Origin: Nitrosomonas communis
GTDB lineage: Bacteria; Pseudomonadota; Gammaproteobacteria; Burkholderiales; Nitrosomonadaceae
DNA: 64,000 nt
Direction of reading: 5' to 3'
Assembly (NCBI RefSeq): GCF_001007935.1
Contig: NZ_CP011451.1
Location: 868,001-932,000 of the forward strand
Shown here: positions 10,954 to 21,361 of the stretch, in pieces
Numbering within the stretch: position 1 is the first letter of the stretch
Layout: each line of letters begins with the position of its first letter
Notes under the pieces: model-generated
The model's input: only the letters and a program-made list of their open reading frames with translations
What the model was told of the DNA's origin: nothing
The model's database searches: none
Translations under genes and position numbers: made by a program

Positions 10954-13362
10954 TTATAATTTTTCTACAGAAATTTCCCCAAACATTGCACCCAGGGCTA
11001 TAGAATTGGGATGCGCACAAGCTACCCTCACACAATTGGCAGGAAGCCCATCATCACAAGCTACTTCAAGCTGCGCTTTACCCTCTCCCTGTTTTAACCT
11101 AACTATCTCGCCTTCGCTCATATTAAACTGTTTAAGCAATGCAGAAGAGAGCCACGCTTTCGGTGGCATCGCATCACGAGTCAACTGTAAAGGTTCAGCG
11201 CGTCGCACAATGGGATCTGCCTGATAAATGGGCATCTCTCCAATGCGTTGCAAGCCAGTCATCTCCTCGGAAGATATATTCACCTCATAATCTTTTAGCT
11301 CATTACTAAGATATCTTGTAATGGCATCTTCAGCCGGAATGACCTGTGCGCGAATTTGCTCTGATGTTTCGTAGTCAAAACCCTCTAATTGCAGCAAATT
11401 ACCCAACACCCGTAATATTTTCCAGCCAGGACGAGTATCTCCCAAAGGTGAAACCACACCGTTGAAGCTTTGCACCCGCCCCTCTGTATTCACAAATGTG
11501 CCAGAGGTTTCTGTAAAAGGAGCGATAGGCAAAATTACATCTGCATAATTCGCCACATTGCCCTTAAAAGAGCTCAGAGAAACAACGAATTCAGCATTGC
11601 TTATTGCTTTCATCGCTTGCTGCGGATTATATGCATCAAATTCCGGCTCCAGGTTCATGAGTATGTAGGCCTGACAAGGAGACGCAACATTATTCAAACT
11701 ATCACCCAGCATTTGTGCCGCATTGAATTGAGAGTCATGCTCAGCATGCTTAATTTCAGTTCCCAATACACCTTGATTTGGAATCGCTCTTGCAAGATAG
11801 GCGCCTACACTGTTTGCTGCTTCCCCAAGAAATCCAAATTTTGCTCCTGTTAATTTGGCAATTACTTGCGCGATCGCATGGATATCTGCATAGGATGGAT
11901 GATGCTGAGCAATATTCCCTAAAAAGACGGCAGCTGGACTATTAGCCAGTATACTATTTGCAATCGCACGTGCCTCATCGGTAACTTTTACTGCTTTCAG
12001 CGACTGCATGATGTGCTCAGATACTCCTGCACCGGGTTTATCTTCAATTATCGCTTTAAGCACTTGCGCCAGCATATGCATCATTTCAGAAGGTGCAACA
12101 ATGGCACGGTTTGCGATCTTCATTAATAGGTCATCGTCTATCGGATTAATAATGCTGAGCTGTGCTCCATTTTTTACGGCTTGCCGAAAACGATGAGTCA
12201 GAAGAGGATGGTCCTTACGTAAGGTACTGCCAACGATTAAAACTGATTTCAATTGTGGAATATCAGCAATGCTCATTCCTAGCCATGGCACACCTTGCAG
12301 GTGGCTATCAGCCCGGAAATCCGATTGGCGTACACGATGATCTATATTTCCGCCGTCGAGTGCTCGTATTAATTTCTGTAATAAAAAGAGCTCTTCCAGC
12401 GTGCTATGAGCCGATCCTAAAGCTCCGATAGCTTTTGCACCATGTCTTTCCATCACTGATTTTAAGCTCTCCACGGTAAATATCAGTGCCTCCTGCCAAT
12501 CACACGCATGCCACTGACCATTATGCTTGATCATGGGGGTGGTCAAACGGTCTTCCGAATTTAATCCTTCGTAGGAGAAACGATCTTTATCCGATAACCA
12601 ACATTCATTAATTTCTTCATTGTCACGCGGTAAAACTCGCATCACGCGATCTTGCTTTACTTGCACAACTAAATTACTGCCTAGACCACAATGAGGACTG
12701 ATCGATTTTCTCCGGGAAAGCTCCCAAGGACGCGCAGTATAACGAAATGGTTTACTCACCAGTGCGCCCACTGGACAGAGATCTATCACGTTTCCTGATA
12801 ATTCTGAATCAACCGTTTTACCAACAAACGCTAAAATTTCTGAATGCTCACCACGACCCGCCATACCTAATTCCATGATTCCCGCAATTTCCTGACCAAA
12901 ACGTACACAGCGGGTGCAATGTATGCAGCGTGTCATATCAGTTGAAATAAGAGGGCCCAGGTTTTTATTGGTAACTACCCGTTTTTCTTCCTGATAACGT
13001 GATTCACTGGCGCCATAACCCACTGCCAGATCTTGTAGCTGACATTCACCACCTTGATCGCAAATAGGGCAATCCAGCGGGTGGTTAATCAGCAAAAACT
13101 CCATTACTCCTTTTTGCGCCGTTACTGCCTGCTGCGAGTGTGTATAAACTTTCATCCCTTCTGTTGCAGGTGTTGCACAAGCAGGTAAGGGTTTAGGTGC
13201 TTTCTCTACTTGTACCAGACACATGCGGCAATTGGCCGCGATCGACAACTTTTTGTGATAGCAAAAATGAGGAATATAAATCCCGAGTTGCCTGGCACCG
13301 TCCATTACGGTGCCACCTTTGGGTACAGTTACTTGCTTACCATTGATTTCGATATTGATCAT
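10954..13362 (-). CDS. nuoG: NADH-quinone oxidoreductase subunit G
   Basis: An 802-residue iron-sulfur subunit of the peripheral arm. The N-terminal 2Fe-2S domain has Cys34, Cys45, Cys48 and Cys62 (N1b ligands). Next are HPLDCPICDQGGECQLQD (N5 region) and MTRCIHCTRCVRF (N4 region). The rest is the molybdopterin-oxidoreductase-like fold, which binds no cofactor in complex I. The extra N7-type Cys cluster of some bacteria is not obvious (only SPHCGLGSNLVV is visible). Length is typical for betaproteobacteria. It sits 60 bases after nuoF. Confidence 0.96.
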   Translation of the reverse strand: MINIEINGKQVTVPKGGTVMDGARQLGIYIPHFCYHKKLSIAANCRMCLVQVEKAPKPLPACATPATEGMKVYTHSQQAVTAQKGVMEFLLINHPLDCPICDQGGECQLQDLAVGYGASESRYQEEKRVVTNKNLGPLISTDMTRCIHCTRCVRFGQEIAGIMELGMAGRGEHSEILAFVGKTVDSELSGNVIDLCPVGALVSKPFRYTARPWELSRRKSISPHCGLGSNLVVQVKQDRVMRVLPRDNEEINECWLSDKDRFSYEGLNSEDRLTTPMIKHNGQWHACDWQEALIFTVESLKSVMERHGAKAIGALGSAHSTLEELFLLQKLIRALDGGNIDHRVRQSDFRADSHLQGVPWLGMSIADIPQLKSVLIVGSTLRKDHPLLTHRFRQAVKNGAQLSIINPIDDDLLMKIANRAIVAPSEMMHMLAQVLKAIIEDKPGAGVSEHIMQSLKAVKVTDEARAIANSILANSPAAVFLGNIAQHHPSYADIHAIAQVIAKLTGAKFGFLGEAANSVGAYLARAIPNQGVLGTEIKHAEHDSQFNAAQMLGDSLNNVASPCQAYILMNLEPEFDAYNPQQAMKAISNAEFVVSLSSFKGNVANYADVILPIAPFTETSGTFVNTEGRVQSFNGVVSPLGDTRPGWKILRVLGNLLQLEGFDYETSEQIRAQVIPAEDAITRYLSNELKDYEVNISSEEMTGLQRIGEMPIYQADPIVRRAEPLQLTRDAMPPKAWLSSALLKQFNMSEGEIVRLKQGEGKAQLEVACDDGLPANCVRVACAHPNSIALGAMFGEISVEKL

Positions 13363-13422
13363 CGATTACAAACTCTCGGATTAATCACACATAAAAAAAG
13401 AATCACATCGACAAAGTGCTCA

Positions 13423-14700
13423 TCACACCATGCATTTCTTATGCTCAATGTGATACACAAACTCATCTCGAAAATGCTGCAACATTGCGCGTACGGGCAT
13501 TGCCGCTGCATCGCCTAACGCACAAATGGTGCGTCCTTGAATATTGTCAGCCAGATTATCGAGCAAATCTAGATCTTCCGGTTTACCTTTCCCGTGCTCT
13601 ATGCGATTGATAATACGATAAAGCCAGCCCGTTCCTTCCCTACACGGCGTACACTGACCACAGGATTCTTCATAATAAAAATAAGATAAGCGTTCCAGTG
13701 CTCTCACCATACAGGTTGTGTCGTCCATGATAATGACTGCCCCCGAACCGAGCATTGAGCCGGCTTTAGCAATGGAGTCATAGTCCATATCTGTTTGCAT
13801 CATCACATCACCCGGTAGAACAGGCATGGAAGACCCGCCAGGAATACATCCTTTTAGTTTTCTGCCACCACGCATTCCTCCTGCCATTTCTAGCAGTTTC
13901 GCAAAAGGGGTTCCTAGCGGTACTTCATAATTTCCTGGCTTATTAACATGACCTGATACTGAAAAAATCTTGGTGCCACCATTGTTGGGTTTCCCTAGCT
14001 GTAGGTATTTTTCTCCACCATGACGTATGATCCAAGGTACTGATGCAAATGTTTCTGTATTGTTGATAGTCGTCGGTTTACCGTAAAGACCAAAGCTTGC
14101 AGGAAAAGGCGGCTTGAAACGGGGCTGCCCTTTTTTACCTTCTATCGATTCCAGTAGTGCTGTTTCCTCCCCACAAATATACGCACCATAGCCATGATGA
14201 TTGTTAAGCTGGAAGCTAAATTCTGAACCCAGAATATTGTTCCCTAAAAAACCGGCTTGGCGTGCTTCTTCGACAGCTTCTTCCATACGCTCATAGGTTT
14301 CCCAGATCTCACCATGAACATAGTTGTAACCTGCTTTAACTCCTATGGCATAAGCAGCAATCGCCATACCTTCAATCAAGATATGCGGATTGTATCGCAT
14401 GATGTCGCGATCTTTAAATGTCCCCGGCTCACCTTCATCAGAATTACATACCAGATACTTATCTCCCTCGTATTGACGGGGCATGAAACTCCATTTCAAG
14501 CCTGTGGGGAAGCCTGCCCCGCCACGACCACGTAATGCGGATTTTTTGACCTCTTCAATAACATTTTCAGGCGGGATCTTATTGGTAATTATTTTTCTGA
14601 GAGCAGTATAGCCATCACGCTTAAGATAACTTTTTAATCTCCAGTTATCAGGATCAGTTGGATCGACACCAGCTAAAATCACCTGGACAGACTGAGTCAT
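13423..14700 (-). CDS. nuoF: NADH-quinone oxidoreductase subunit F
   Basis: The NADH- and FMN-binding subunit, 425 residues. The nucleotide-binding loop [18 protein letters not shown] and the FMN region [16 protein letters not shown] are intact. The N3 4Fe-4S motif [15 protein letters not shown] is present with its distant fourth Cys (TICALGDAA). Its start overlaps the nuoE stop by four bases (ATGA), the usual sign of translational coupling. Confidence 0.97.
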   Translation of the reverse strand: MTQSVQVILAGVDPTDPDNWRLKSYLKRDGYTALRKIITNKIPPENVIEEVKKSALRGRGGAGFPTGLKWSFMPRQYEGDKYLVCNSDEGEPGTFKDRDIMRYNPHILIEGMAIAAYAIGVKAGYNYVHGEIWETYERMEEAVEEARQAGFLGNNILGSEFSFQLNNHHGYGAYICGEETALLESIEGKKGQPRFKPPFPASFGLYGKPTTINNTETFASVPWIIRHGGEKYLQLGKPNNGGTKIFSVSGHVNKPGNYEVPLGTPFAKLLEMAGGMRGGRKLKGCIPGGSSMPVLPGDVMMQTDMDYDSIAKAGSMLGSGAVIIMDDTTCMVRALERLSYFYYEESCGQCTPCREGTGWLYRIINRIEHGKGKPEDLDLLDNLADNIQGRTICALGDAAAMPVRAMLQHFRDEFVYHIEHKKCMV

Positions 14701-15173
14701 TTGCGCAATTCCTCCAGCAGTTGATCTATTTGCTCATTAGACATAAAACTACACATACGCTTGTTATTAACCAACAAAACTGGAGCATCTCCACACGCTC
14801 CCATACATTCGCCTTCCTTAAGCGTGAAGAGTCCGTCAGCTGTCGTTTCATTAAACCCTATTCCAAGCTTTTGCTTTAAATAATTCGCCGCATCATTTCC
14901 GCCCGATAAGGCACATGGCAGATTGGTACATACTGTAAGCTTATATTTCCCTACTGGCTTCAAATTGTACATGCCATAAAATGTCGCAACTTCATATACT
15001 GCAATAGCTGGCATGCCTAAATATTTGGCAATGAAATCCATGGTTTCGGTAGCGAGCCAGCCTTTTTCATCCTGCGCAATAGCAAGTGCAGACATCACTG
15101 CCGATTGTTTTTGATCGGCTGGATATTTTGCAATCTCTCGATTTATTTTTTCCAAGGATTCAGCGCTTAACAT
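14697..15173 (-). CDS. nuoE: NADH-quinone oxidoreductase subunit E
   Basis: A 158-residue thioredoxin-fold subunit holding the N1a 2Fe-2S cluster. The four ligands are visible as Cys82 and Cys87 (CTNLPC) and Cys123 and Cys127 (CMGAC). The helical N-terminal part ([20 protein letters not shown]) is standard. It is coupled to nuoF by a four-base overlap and lies 12 bases after nuoD. Confidence 0.96.
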   Translation of the reverse strand: MLSAESLEKINREIAKYPADQKQSAVMSALAIAQDEKGWLATETMDFIAKYLGMPAIAVYEVATFYGMYNLKPVGKYKLTVCTNLPCALSGGNDAANYLKQKLGIGFNETTADGLFTLKEGECMGACGDAPVLLVNNKRMCSFMSNEQIDQLLEELRK

Positions 15174-15185
15174 TTCTTTTTTTAT

Positions 15186-16439
15186 TTATCTGTCTATTTC
15201 ACCAAAAACAATATCTTGTGTACCTATGATGGCAACTAAATCAGCAATCATATGACCACGTGCCATTTCATCTATAGAGGCCAAATGAGCAAATCCTGGT
15301 GCGCGAATTTTTAAACGGTAGGGTTTGTTGCCACTGTCAGAGATAATATAGATACCAAATTCCCCTTTGGGATGTTCAACGGCTGCATATACTTCGCCAG
15401 GTGGAACATGAATACCTTCAGTGAAAAGTTTAAAGTGATGAATCAACTCTTCCATGTTCTGTTTCATGGCTACACGCGAAGGAGGTGCAACTTTATGGTT
15501 ATCAATTATAACTGGACCAGGATTGTGACGGAGCCATTCAACACACTGCTTAATAATCCGGGTAGATTGCCGCATTTCTTCTATACGCACTAAATAGCGA
15601 TCATAGCAATCGCCATTAACTCCTACTGGTATATCAAAATCAACCTTATCATAGACCTCATATGGTTGTTTTTTGCGTAAATCCCATTCTACTCCGGAGC
15701 CTCGCAACATTGGTCCGGTAAAACCCAAAGCTTTGGCGCGCTCGGGTGAAACCACACCAATATCAACTAATCTTTGTTTCCAGATACGATTATCAGTCAG
15801 AAGTGTTTCATATTCATCGACGTATTTTGGAAAACGATTCGTAAAATCTTCGATAAAATCAAGCAGGGATCCTTGACGATTTTCATTTCTTTTTTGTGTT
15901 TCCTTTTCGTCATGAACTTGTGAGGCTTGATACTGAGGCATTGTGTCAGGCAGATCTCGATAGACACCACCAGGTCGATAATAGGCTGCATGCATTCTTG
16001 CTCCTGACACGGCTTCATAGCAGTCCATCAAATCTTCTCTGTCACGGAATGCATAGAGAAACACTGTCATGGCTCCCACATCAAGCGCGTGTGCTCCCAG
16101 CCAGAGTAAATGATTCAATATTCTCGTTATCTCATCAAACATGACGCGTATATACTGGGCTCGCAAAGGCACCTCAATTTGCAATAACCGCTCAATTGCC
16201 ATTACATACGCATGCTCATTCGCCATCATTGAAACATAATCCAGCCGGTCCATATAAGGCACTGACTGAATATAAGTCTTGTTTTCGGCCAGTTTTTCTG
16301 TGGCACGATGTAACAACCCAATATGCGGATCTAATCGCCTGATTACTTCACCATCTAATTCCATTACCAACCGTAAAACACCGTGTGCGGCAGGGTGTTG
16401 TGGTCCAAAATTCATGGTGTAATTACGTATTTCAGCCAT
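15186..16439 (-). CDS. nuoD: NADH-quinone oxidoreductase subunit D
   Basis: A 417-residue, 49-kDa-type subunit that forms the quinone reduction site with NuoB. Seen: [20 protein letters not shown] at the N-terminus (His of the quinone pocket), [20 protein letters not shown] and the closing [29 protein letters not shown] region. NuoC and NuoD are separate genes here, unlike the fused form in E. coli. A 47-base gap precedes it. Confidence 0.97.
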   Translation of the reverse strand: MAEIRNYTMNFGPQHPAAHGVLRLVMELDGEVIRRLDPHIGLLHRATEKLAENKTYIQSVPYMDRLDYVSMMANEHAYVMAIERLLQIEVPLRAQYIRVMFDEITRILNHLLWLGAHALDVGAMTVFLYAFRDREDLMDCYEAVSGARMHAAYYRPGGVYRDLPDTMPQYQASQVHDEKETQKRNENRQGSLLDFIEDFTNRFPKYVDEYETLLTDNRIWKQRLVDIGVVSPERAKALGFTGPMLRGSGVEWDLRKKQPYEVYDKVDFDIPVGVNGDCYDRYLVRIEEMRQSTRIIKQCVEWLRHNPGPVIIDNHKVAPPSRVAMKQNMEELIHHFKLFTEGIHVPPGEVYAAVEHPKGEFGIYIISDSGNKPYRLKIRAPGFAHLASIDEMARGHMIADLVAIIGTQDIVFGEIDR

Positions 16440-16486
16440 ATCCTAAGCTATCCCAGCATCAAAAAAGATATGTTTTAATTTCATGT

Positions 16487-17113
16487 TTAATCGACCTTTT
16501 TTCCTTCACCGTAAAAATCCTCACGGATGACATAAGGTGTTATCTCTCGAGGCTCTATTGTGACGGGTTGATAAATAACTCGTTTCTGATCAGCATCATA
16601 GCGCATCTCTACATATCCAGATAACGGAAAATCTTTACGGAATGGATTACCAATAAAACCATAATCAGTAAGAATCCTTCGTAAATCAGGATGATTGAAA
16701 AAAACGATACCGTAAAGATCGAATGCTTCGCGCTCAAACCAATTAGCTGCTGGCCAAATGCCCATTACCGAATCCACTATCGGTAATTCATTATCATCGG
16801 CAAATACTCTTACTCGCACTCGATGATTGAGATTGACTGAAAGCAAGTGATAAACAACGGCAAATCGTCTGTTCTGGCGCCCTTCTCCCGCAAAAGAATC
16901 ATGAGTATGGGCTGAATAATCCACACCACACAAATCAATAAGCGTATCAAAATTCAGATCAGGATGGTCGCGCAATGCTTCCGCTACATCCAACAAATCT
17001 TGTGGCCTTACCACAATGGTTATTTCATGCAGGTGTTGACTCAAACTTACTAGCTTACTATCAAGTACACTCTGCAAAGATGATGCGAGCTTTTCCGAAC
17101 GACTAATCGACAT
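16487..17113 (-). CDS. nuoC: NADH-quinone oxidoreductase subunit C
   Basis: A 208-residue, 30-kDa-type peripheral subunit. The signature [24 protein letters not shown] region and [19 protein letters not shown] are present. It ends shortly after the conserved core ([21 protein letters not shown]). It lies eight bases after nuoB, so translation is probably coupled. Confidence 0.96.
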   Translation of the reverse strand: MSISRSEKLASSLQSVLDSKLVSLSQHLHEITIVVRPQDLLDVAEALRDHPDLNFDTLIDLCGVDYSAHTHDSFAGEGRQNRRFAVVYHLLSVNLNHRVRVRVFADDNELPIVDSVMGIWPAANWFEREAFDLYGIVFFNHPDLRRILTDYGFIGNPFRKDFPLSGYVEMRYDADQKRVIYQPVTIEPREITPYVIREDFYGEGKKVD

Positions 17114-17121
17114 GTTAGAAC

Positions 17122-17595
17122 CTAACGAGCAATGGTATTTGTTCTTTTGATTTTATTTTGGAGCTGAATGATTCCATAAAGGAGAGCTTCAGCAGTCGGC
17201 GGGCATCCCGGAACATAAATATCAACTGGTACAATTCGATCACAGCCACGAACGACAGAATATGAATAATGGTAATAACCCCCACCATTTGCACAGGAAC
17301 CCATGGAAATAACCCAGCGTGGTTCAGCCATTTGATCATAAACTTTACGTAATGCGGGAGCCATCTTGTTGCATAATGTTCCTGCTACAATCATTACGTC
17401 TGATTGTCGCGGGCTAGGTCGGAAAACTATTCCAAATCGATCCAGATCATATCGTGATGCTCCAGTCTGCATCATTTCTACTGCACAACAGGCAAGCCCA
17501 AATGTCATTGGCCACATTGACCCGGTACGACCCCAATTAATTACAGAATCCAGACTAGTGGTTATAAAACCTTTATCTACTGTACTGTCCATCAT
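17122..17595 (-). CDS. nuoB: NADH-quinone oxidoreductase subunit B
   Basis: A 157-residue subunit holding cluster N2, the last redox centre before quinone. Its four ligands are seen as the adjacent pair Cys36-Cys37 ([10 protein letters not shown]), Cys101 (GSCANGGG) and Cys131 ([12 protein letters not shown]). Two adjacent ATG codons could both serve as start. It begins one base after the nuoA stop. Confidence 0.97.
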   Translation of the reverse strand: MMDSTVDKGFITTSLDSVINWGRTGSMWPMTFGLACCAVEMMQTGASRYDLDRFGIVFRPSPRQSDVMIVAGTLCNKMAPALRKVYDQMAEPRWVISMGSCANGGGYYHYSYSVVRGCDRIVPVDIYVPGCPPTAEALLYGIIQLQNKIKRTNTIAR

Positions 17596-17596
17596 A

Positions 17597-17965
17597 TCAA
17601 TCCCACTCTAGGGCACCTTTCATCCACTCATAAGCAAAACCTACCACAAGTATGCCAAGAAATACTAGCATCGCAATAAAGCCAAACATACCAATTTCAT
17701 TTAATACCACTGCCCAGGGAAAAAGGAAGGCAATTTCCAGATCAAACAGAATAAATAATATCGCTATCAAATAATAGCGCACATCAAACTTCATACGTGC
17801 ATCTTCAAAGGCTTCAAAACCACATTCATAGGGCGATAATTTCTCACTATCAGGTCGATTGGGTGCAAACAACCAGCCAGCCAACATGGATAATATACCC
17901 ACTGCCAACCCAACCAAAATGAAAAGGAGAATTGGAAAATAATTACCAAGCATTGTTTCTAGCAT
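17597..17965 (-). CDS. nuoA: NADH-quinone oxidoreductase subunit A
   Basis: A 122-residue membrane subunit with three spans, first gene of the nuo operon. The conserved loop [20 protein letters not shown] contains the Cys that moves in active/deactive switching, followed by [14 protein letters not shown]. Only about 57 bases separate its start from the upstream tRNA-Leu. A nuo promoter must therefore lie in that short spacer, or nuo is read through from tpiA-secG-tRNA. Confidence 0.97.
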   Translation of the reverse strand: MLETMLGNYFPILLFILVGLAVGILSMLAGWLFAPNRPDSEKLSPYECGFEAFEDARMKFDVRYYLIAILFILFDLEIAFLFPWAVVLNEIGMFGFIAMLVFLGILVVGFAYEWMKGALEWD

Positions 17966-18022
17966 GATTGTTGTTATTCTCTTATTGATTTACTTGCGTA
18001 GTCGCTATTTTTTAATATGCAA

Positions 18023-18107
18023 TGGTGCCGATGGCGAGACTCGAACTCGCACAGCTTTCGCCACCGCCCCCTCAAGACGGCGTGTCTACCAATTCCACCA
18101 CATCGGC
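18023..18107 (-). tRNA. tRNA-Leu (anticodon GAG)
   Basis: On the minus strand the sequence folds as a class II tRNA. The acceptor starts GCCGATG and ends CATCGGC-ACCA with CCA encoded; the D-arm is GGTGGAATTGGTAGACAC. The anticodon stem CCGTC/GGCGG encloses loop TTGAGGG (anticodon GAG). A long variable arm (TGGCGAAAGCTGT) is followed by T-arm GCGAGTTCGAGTCTCGC. GAG reads CUC/CUU leucine codons. The gene sits between secG and nuoA in the same orientation. Confidence 0.97.
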
Positions 18108-18177
18108 CGATTATTTCCGAATCAATAAAAAATTCACTTGATACAGAAATTATATCCAGTCATAAACAACATTTTAA

Positions 18178-18549
18178 TTATTCAGGTATTTCCCCAGCCT
18201 TAGAAGCAGCATCATTAACTGACTCTTCTGCAGAAGGCTTCGTATCTGTTGTTGTTTCTGCCTCTTTTACTCCAGCAGACTCCACTTCAAAACGCTTCAT
18301 TATACTGGTGCTTTCAGTCGCGCCACCAGAGAAATAAGCGAGCGACAAGCTAGTAACAAAAAATACCGTAGCGGCCAAAGCAGTTGTTCTACTCAGAAAA
18401 TTAGCTGAACCACTTGCACCAAAAAGACTTCCGGCTGAGCCACTGCCAAATGCAGCACCCATATCTGCGCCTTTTCCATGTTGCAATAAAACTAAAACTA
18501 TCACTACCAACGCTGCTATCAGATGTATCGACCAAACTATTGTTTCCAT
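18178..18549 (-). CDS. secG: Preprotein translocase subunit SecG
   Basis: A 123-residue auxiliary subunit of the SecYEG channel with two membrane spans (about residues 5-24 and 55-73). The conserved cytoplasmic loop [18 protein letters not shown] lies between them, followed by [17 protein letters not shown]. The last 45 residues are an acidic, low-complexity tail, a common variable feature of SecG. It lies 17 bases after tpiA; the tpiA-secG pair is frequent in proteobacteria. Confidence 0.95.
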   Translation of the reverse strand: METIVWSIHLIAALVVIVLVLLQHGKGADMGAAFGSGSAGSLFGASGSANFLSRTTALAATVFFVTSLSLAYFSGGATESTSIMKRFEVESAGVKEAETTTDTKPSAEESVNDAASKAGEIPE

Positions 18550-18566
18550 TTTTTACTCTTAAAAAA

Positions 18567-19322
18567 TCATCGCTGGGCAGCTGAACAGATTGAAATAAAC
18601 TCATTAGCATTCAATGAAGCGCCTCCTATCAATCCTCCATCGATATCAGGCATTGCAAATAAATCGCTGGCATTACCAGCTTTTACGCTTCCTCCATATA
18701 GGATCTGCACGTTAGCCGCCACTTCTGTGTTTTGCTTAGCAATCTTGCTGCGTATAAAGGCATGCACACTCTGAGCTTGTGCGGGAGTCGCCGTTCTGCC
18801 CGTACCAATTGCCCATACAGGCTCATAAGCAATAACTGACTGCGTTAACGAATTAGCTCCGGTTAACTTGATCACGGCATCAAGCTGCTCTTCTATTACT
18901 CGCTCCGTTTCACCAATTTCACGTTGTGCCAATGTCTCACCGACACATAGAATGGGTATCAAACCAGCGCTCTGGGCTTTCTTAAACTTCTCGGCTACGG
19001 TATGGTTATCCTCACCAAACAAAGATCGTCTCTCGGAATGCCCAACAATCACATAACGACAATCAAAATCCAACAACATCTCTACCGCCACTTCGCCAGT
19101 ATAGGCACCCAGATCAAATTGACTGACATTTTGTGCGCCCCAGAATATATGAGTATCTTTCAGAGCAAGCTGCACCGCTGGCAAATAAGGATAAGGCACA
19201 CAAACTGCACATATGATATCCCGTAATCCCTCGCTACCGGGAATGATTGCAGTGAGCAGCTCCTGGTTCTGTACCAGATTGCCATTCATTTTCCAGTTAC
19301 CGACAACCAGCTTTGCGCGCAT
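18567..19322 (-). CDS. tpiA: Triosephosphate isomerase
   Basis: A 251-residue TIM-barrel enzyme interconverting dihydroxyacetone phosphate and glyceraldehyde 3-phosphate. Catalytic residues are visible: the Lys of VVGNWKMNGN, the His of YVIVGHSERRSLFGE and the Glu of IAYEPVWAIGTGRTATPAQA with its lid loop. The phosphate-binding GGSV and GGLIGGASL close the barrel. Besides glycolysis and gluconeogenesis, it would serve the Calvin cycle if the host is an autotroph. It is the first gene of the tpiA-secG-tRNA-nuo series. Confidence 0.97.
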   Translation of the reverse strand: MRAKLVVGNWKMNGNLVQNQELLTAIIPGSEGLRDIICAVCVPYPYLPAVQLALKDTHIFWGAQNVSQFDLGAYTGEVAVEMLLDFDCRYVIVGHSERRSLFGEDNHTVAEKFKKAQSAGLIPILCVGETLAQREIGETERVIEEQLDAVIKLTGANSLTQSVIAYEPVWAIGTGRTATPAQAQSVHAFIRSKIAKQNTEVAANVQILYGGSVKAGNASDLFAMPDIDGGLIGGASLNANEFISICSAAQR

Positions 19323-19679
19323 CCTATTATCCTTACATATCAGAATCGGGAATGCTACCCGTGAATAAGCACTGCGTCAATCTCTTGATAAATTATGCGT
19401 TAAGCAATTTGACCCGTTAAAATGGAATGATTTCTTCACTAAATACATAATTTATAGATATAAATCTTTGAAGAGAAAAAGATATTTTTTACAATGCAGT
19501 TTATCCATCTTATGCGGTGCTAACATTGCTGGGAAACAATATTGTCCTTCTGTTAATTTTTTTCAACAATCAAAACTTATCCAAATCAAGCGCAAATCAC
19601 ACTATGTCATTTACCTAAGATGGCTTCTTTTGCCATTGCCTCAAGAATCGCTCATCACCTAGGGCTGGATTCCGATTAG
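19323..19679. other. 357-bp spacer between tpiA and the sulfotransferase gene
   Basis: Both flanking genes run on the minus strand, so this AT-rich stretch should hold the end of the sulfotransferase transcript and the tpiA promoter. I see no hairpin with a T-run and no convincing gene; a 64-codon plus-strand frame at 19468-19662 looks random. Confidence 0.5.
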
Positions 19680-20600
19680 TTAGATCGTACCACCGCTCTC
19701 GAGCCATTCACGACAGTCGAAAGTGAGTGCTCGATCACAAGCAGCCTCATACAGCGTTATCTCCTTGTCAGAAAGCACCTCACGCCAACGACCGTTTGTA
19801 CCTTTATGAAGAAAAGTTTGTGCTCCTCCTTTCCAGAAATGGCCACCTCCTGGCGCGTATTGATCTCCCTGACGTTTCATTTCCGCAAAGGAAACTGCCT
19901 GGATGATGTCAGCCCAAGTATTCTCGGACACATCAATTTCCAGAAATGCAGCCATGCGGCGCACTTCCCGCTCAGTATCTTCGAGCATGTCGTTGTAGTG
20001 AAATAGTTGAATGTTTGGCAGGTGACGAAAATTCCACCAAGACTGTACATTGGATAGATGCGACCAATAGGGCCAACCATCAGTTTCCCACGCGAACGAA
20101 CCGCGCGTTATCCAATTTCGCCAAAAGGTATGGATATCATCAGGTGGTCGCGGCAGCTCATCACCCACTCGGCCCGGCAGCAAATTCATCAGTGTAAAAA
20201 ACTCATCCTTCATACTCTTATAATGATTCCATAACGACATGAAAACATCCCGCGGATCGCGGGCAATATAAAGGTACTTGATTTTCTCACTATACAACAT
20301 TCCATCAAGCGGCAAATGCGTCTTGATGAAGCGACGGTGCGTCTGAGCTTTCAATTTGTTCAACACTACTTCAAGCGGCATAATGCGCATATCCAGCCAC
20401 GGTGACATTTCCGCAGGGGCAGTCGGGAAATTTCTATCTGGAAAAAGCAGATGTGCCACAATAGCCTGAGTCCAGGTCGTACCCGCCTTGTATGATGTAG
20501 CCACGACGATATCATTCTCGCGCGGCTCGAAATAATCCCAACGGGTGCTATCGAAATGATGATTCTGGTAGATACGGGTACGCTTCGGTAAAGTTGGCAT
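19680..20600 (-). CDS. PAPS-dependent sulfotransferase family protein
   Basis: A 306-residue soluble protein resembling cytosolic sulfotransferases (Sulfotransfer_1 fold), which move sulfate from PAPS to a hydroxyl or amine. Seen: the 5'-phosphosulfate loop TSYKAGTTW (about residues 36-44), KTHLPLDGM and the 3'-phosphate site YIARDPRDVFMSLWNHYK. Near the C-terminus is KGTNGRWRE, a variant of the usual RKGxxGDWK. The acceptor cannot be inferred; in bacteria such enzymes act on lipids, glycans or small molecules. It stands near acyl-CoA genes but is separated from them by 290 bases. Confidence 0.85.
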   Translation of the reverse strand: MPTLPKRTRIYQNHHFDSTRWDYFEPRENDIVVATSYKAGTTWTQAIVAHLLFPDRNFPTAPAEMSPWLDMRIMPLEVVLNKLKAQTHRRFIKTHLPLDGMLYSEKIKYLYIARDPRDVFMSLWNHYKSMKDEFFTLMNLLPGRVGDELPRPPDDIHTFWRNWITRGSFAWETDGWPYWSHLSNVQSWWNFRHLPNIQLFHYNDMLEDTEREVRRMAAFLEIDVSENTWADIIQAVSFAEMKRQGDQYAPGGGHFWKGGAQTFLHKGTNGRWREVLSDKEITLYEAACDRALTFDCREWLESGGTI

Positions 20601-20890
20601 GCTGGTAACCTATTTTTGAAATGAATTATGGGTAACTTAGAGAAACCTCTCGATTTGGCAAGCATGTATCAATGTCAAAATAAGATTGGCAGCCGTCTTA
20701 TTTTGGTTTAGTTATAAACCTCTTGAGTAATTTATCAGTTTCATTCCACTCTTTTTACAATCACTATCACACTAGGATATTTTCTTTGCCGATACTAGCT
20801 TTTATAACTAAGCGTATCCTGATATGCACTTTGACTTTACCTCTGATTCTCGTTACTGATTTATTGGTAAGGAGTGATGAGTGCGTTGCG

Positions 20891-21313
20891 CTATTCCGGC
20901 GGCACTACCTTTGGTCGCCGGTTTTCATCAATCGCTACGTAAGTTAATACCGCTTCGGTTACTTTGATGCAGATCTCTTCTCCACCTTCCCGTGTACCAC
21001 GTTGCGCATAGACCGATACATCGACGGTAATCGATGTACGCCCTATCTTGATAATATTGGCGTAGAAACTAACGATATCGCCCACAAACACAGGTTGCTT
21101 AAATACAAAGGAATTGACAGCCACAGTTGCGACGCGTCCTCGTGCTCGCCGGATGGCGGGAATGCTGCCCGCAATATCGACTTGCGACATGATCCAGCCA
21201 CCGAAAATATCACCAGCGTAATTGGTATCCGATGGCATCGGTACTGTGCGCAAGATGGGCTGACTTTCTGGCAAGGAAACGTGTCGTGCGGGATCATACG
21301 GAATGTTTGGCAT
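20891..21313 (-). CDS. YciA-type acyl-CoA thioesterase
   Basis: A 140-residue single hot-dog-fold protein. The motif DTNYAGDIFGGWIMSQVDIA matches the active-site helix region of YciA/BACH-type thioesterases (N-x-x-G-D-I-F-G-G-W). VNSFVFKQPVFVGDIVSFYA follows, as in that family. It would hydrolyse acyl-CoA to fatty acid and CoA in the cytosol. It lies 48 bases downstream of the acyl-CoA ligase gene on the same strand, so the pair could control acyl-CoA levels in opposite directions. Confidence 0.88.
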   Translation of the reverse strand: MPNIPYDPARHVSLPESQPILRTVPMPSDTNYAGDIFGGWIMSQVDIAGSIPAIRRARGRVATVAVNSFVFKQPVFVGDIVSFYANIIKIGRTSITVDVSVYAQRGTREGGEEICIKVTEAVLTYVAIDENRRPKVVPPE

Positions 21314-21361
21314 TACTGACTTATAACAAGTTAGAGGTAGTTTAAAGAGAATTCATTTTGG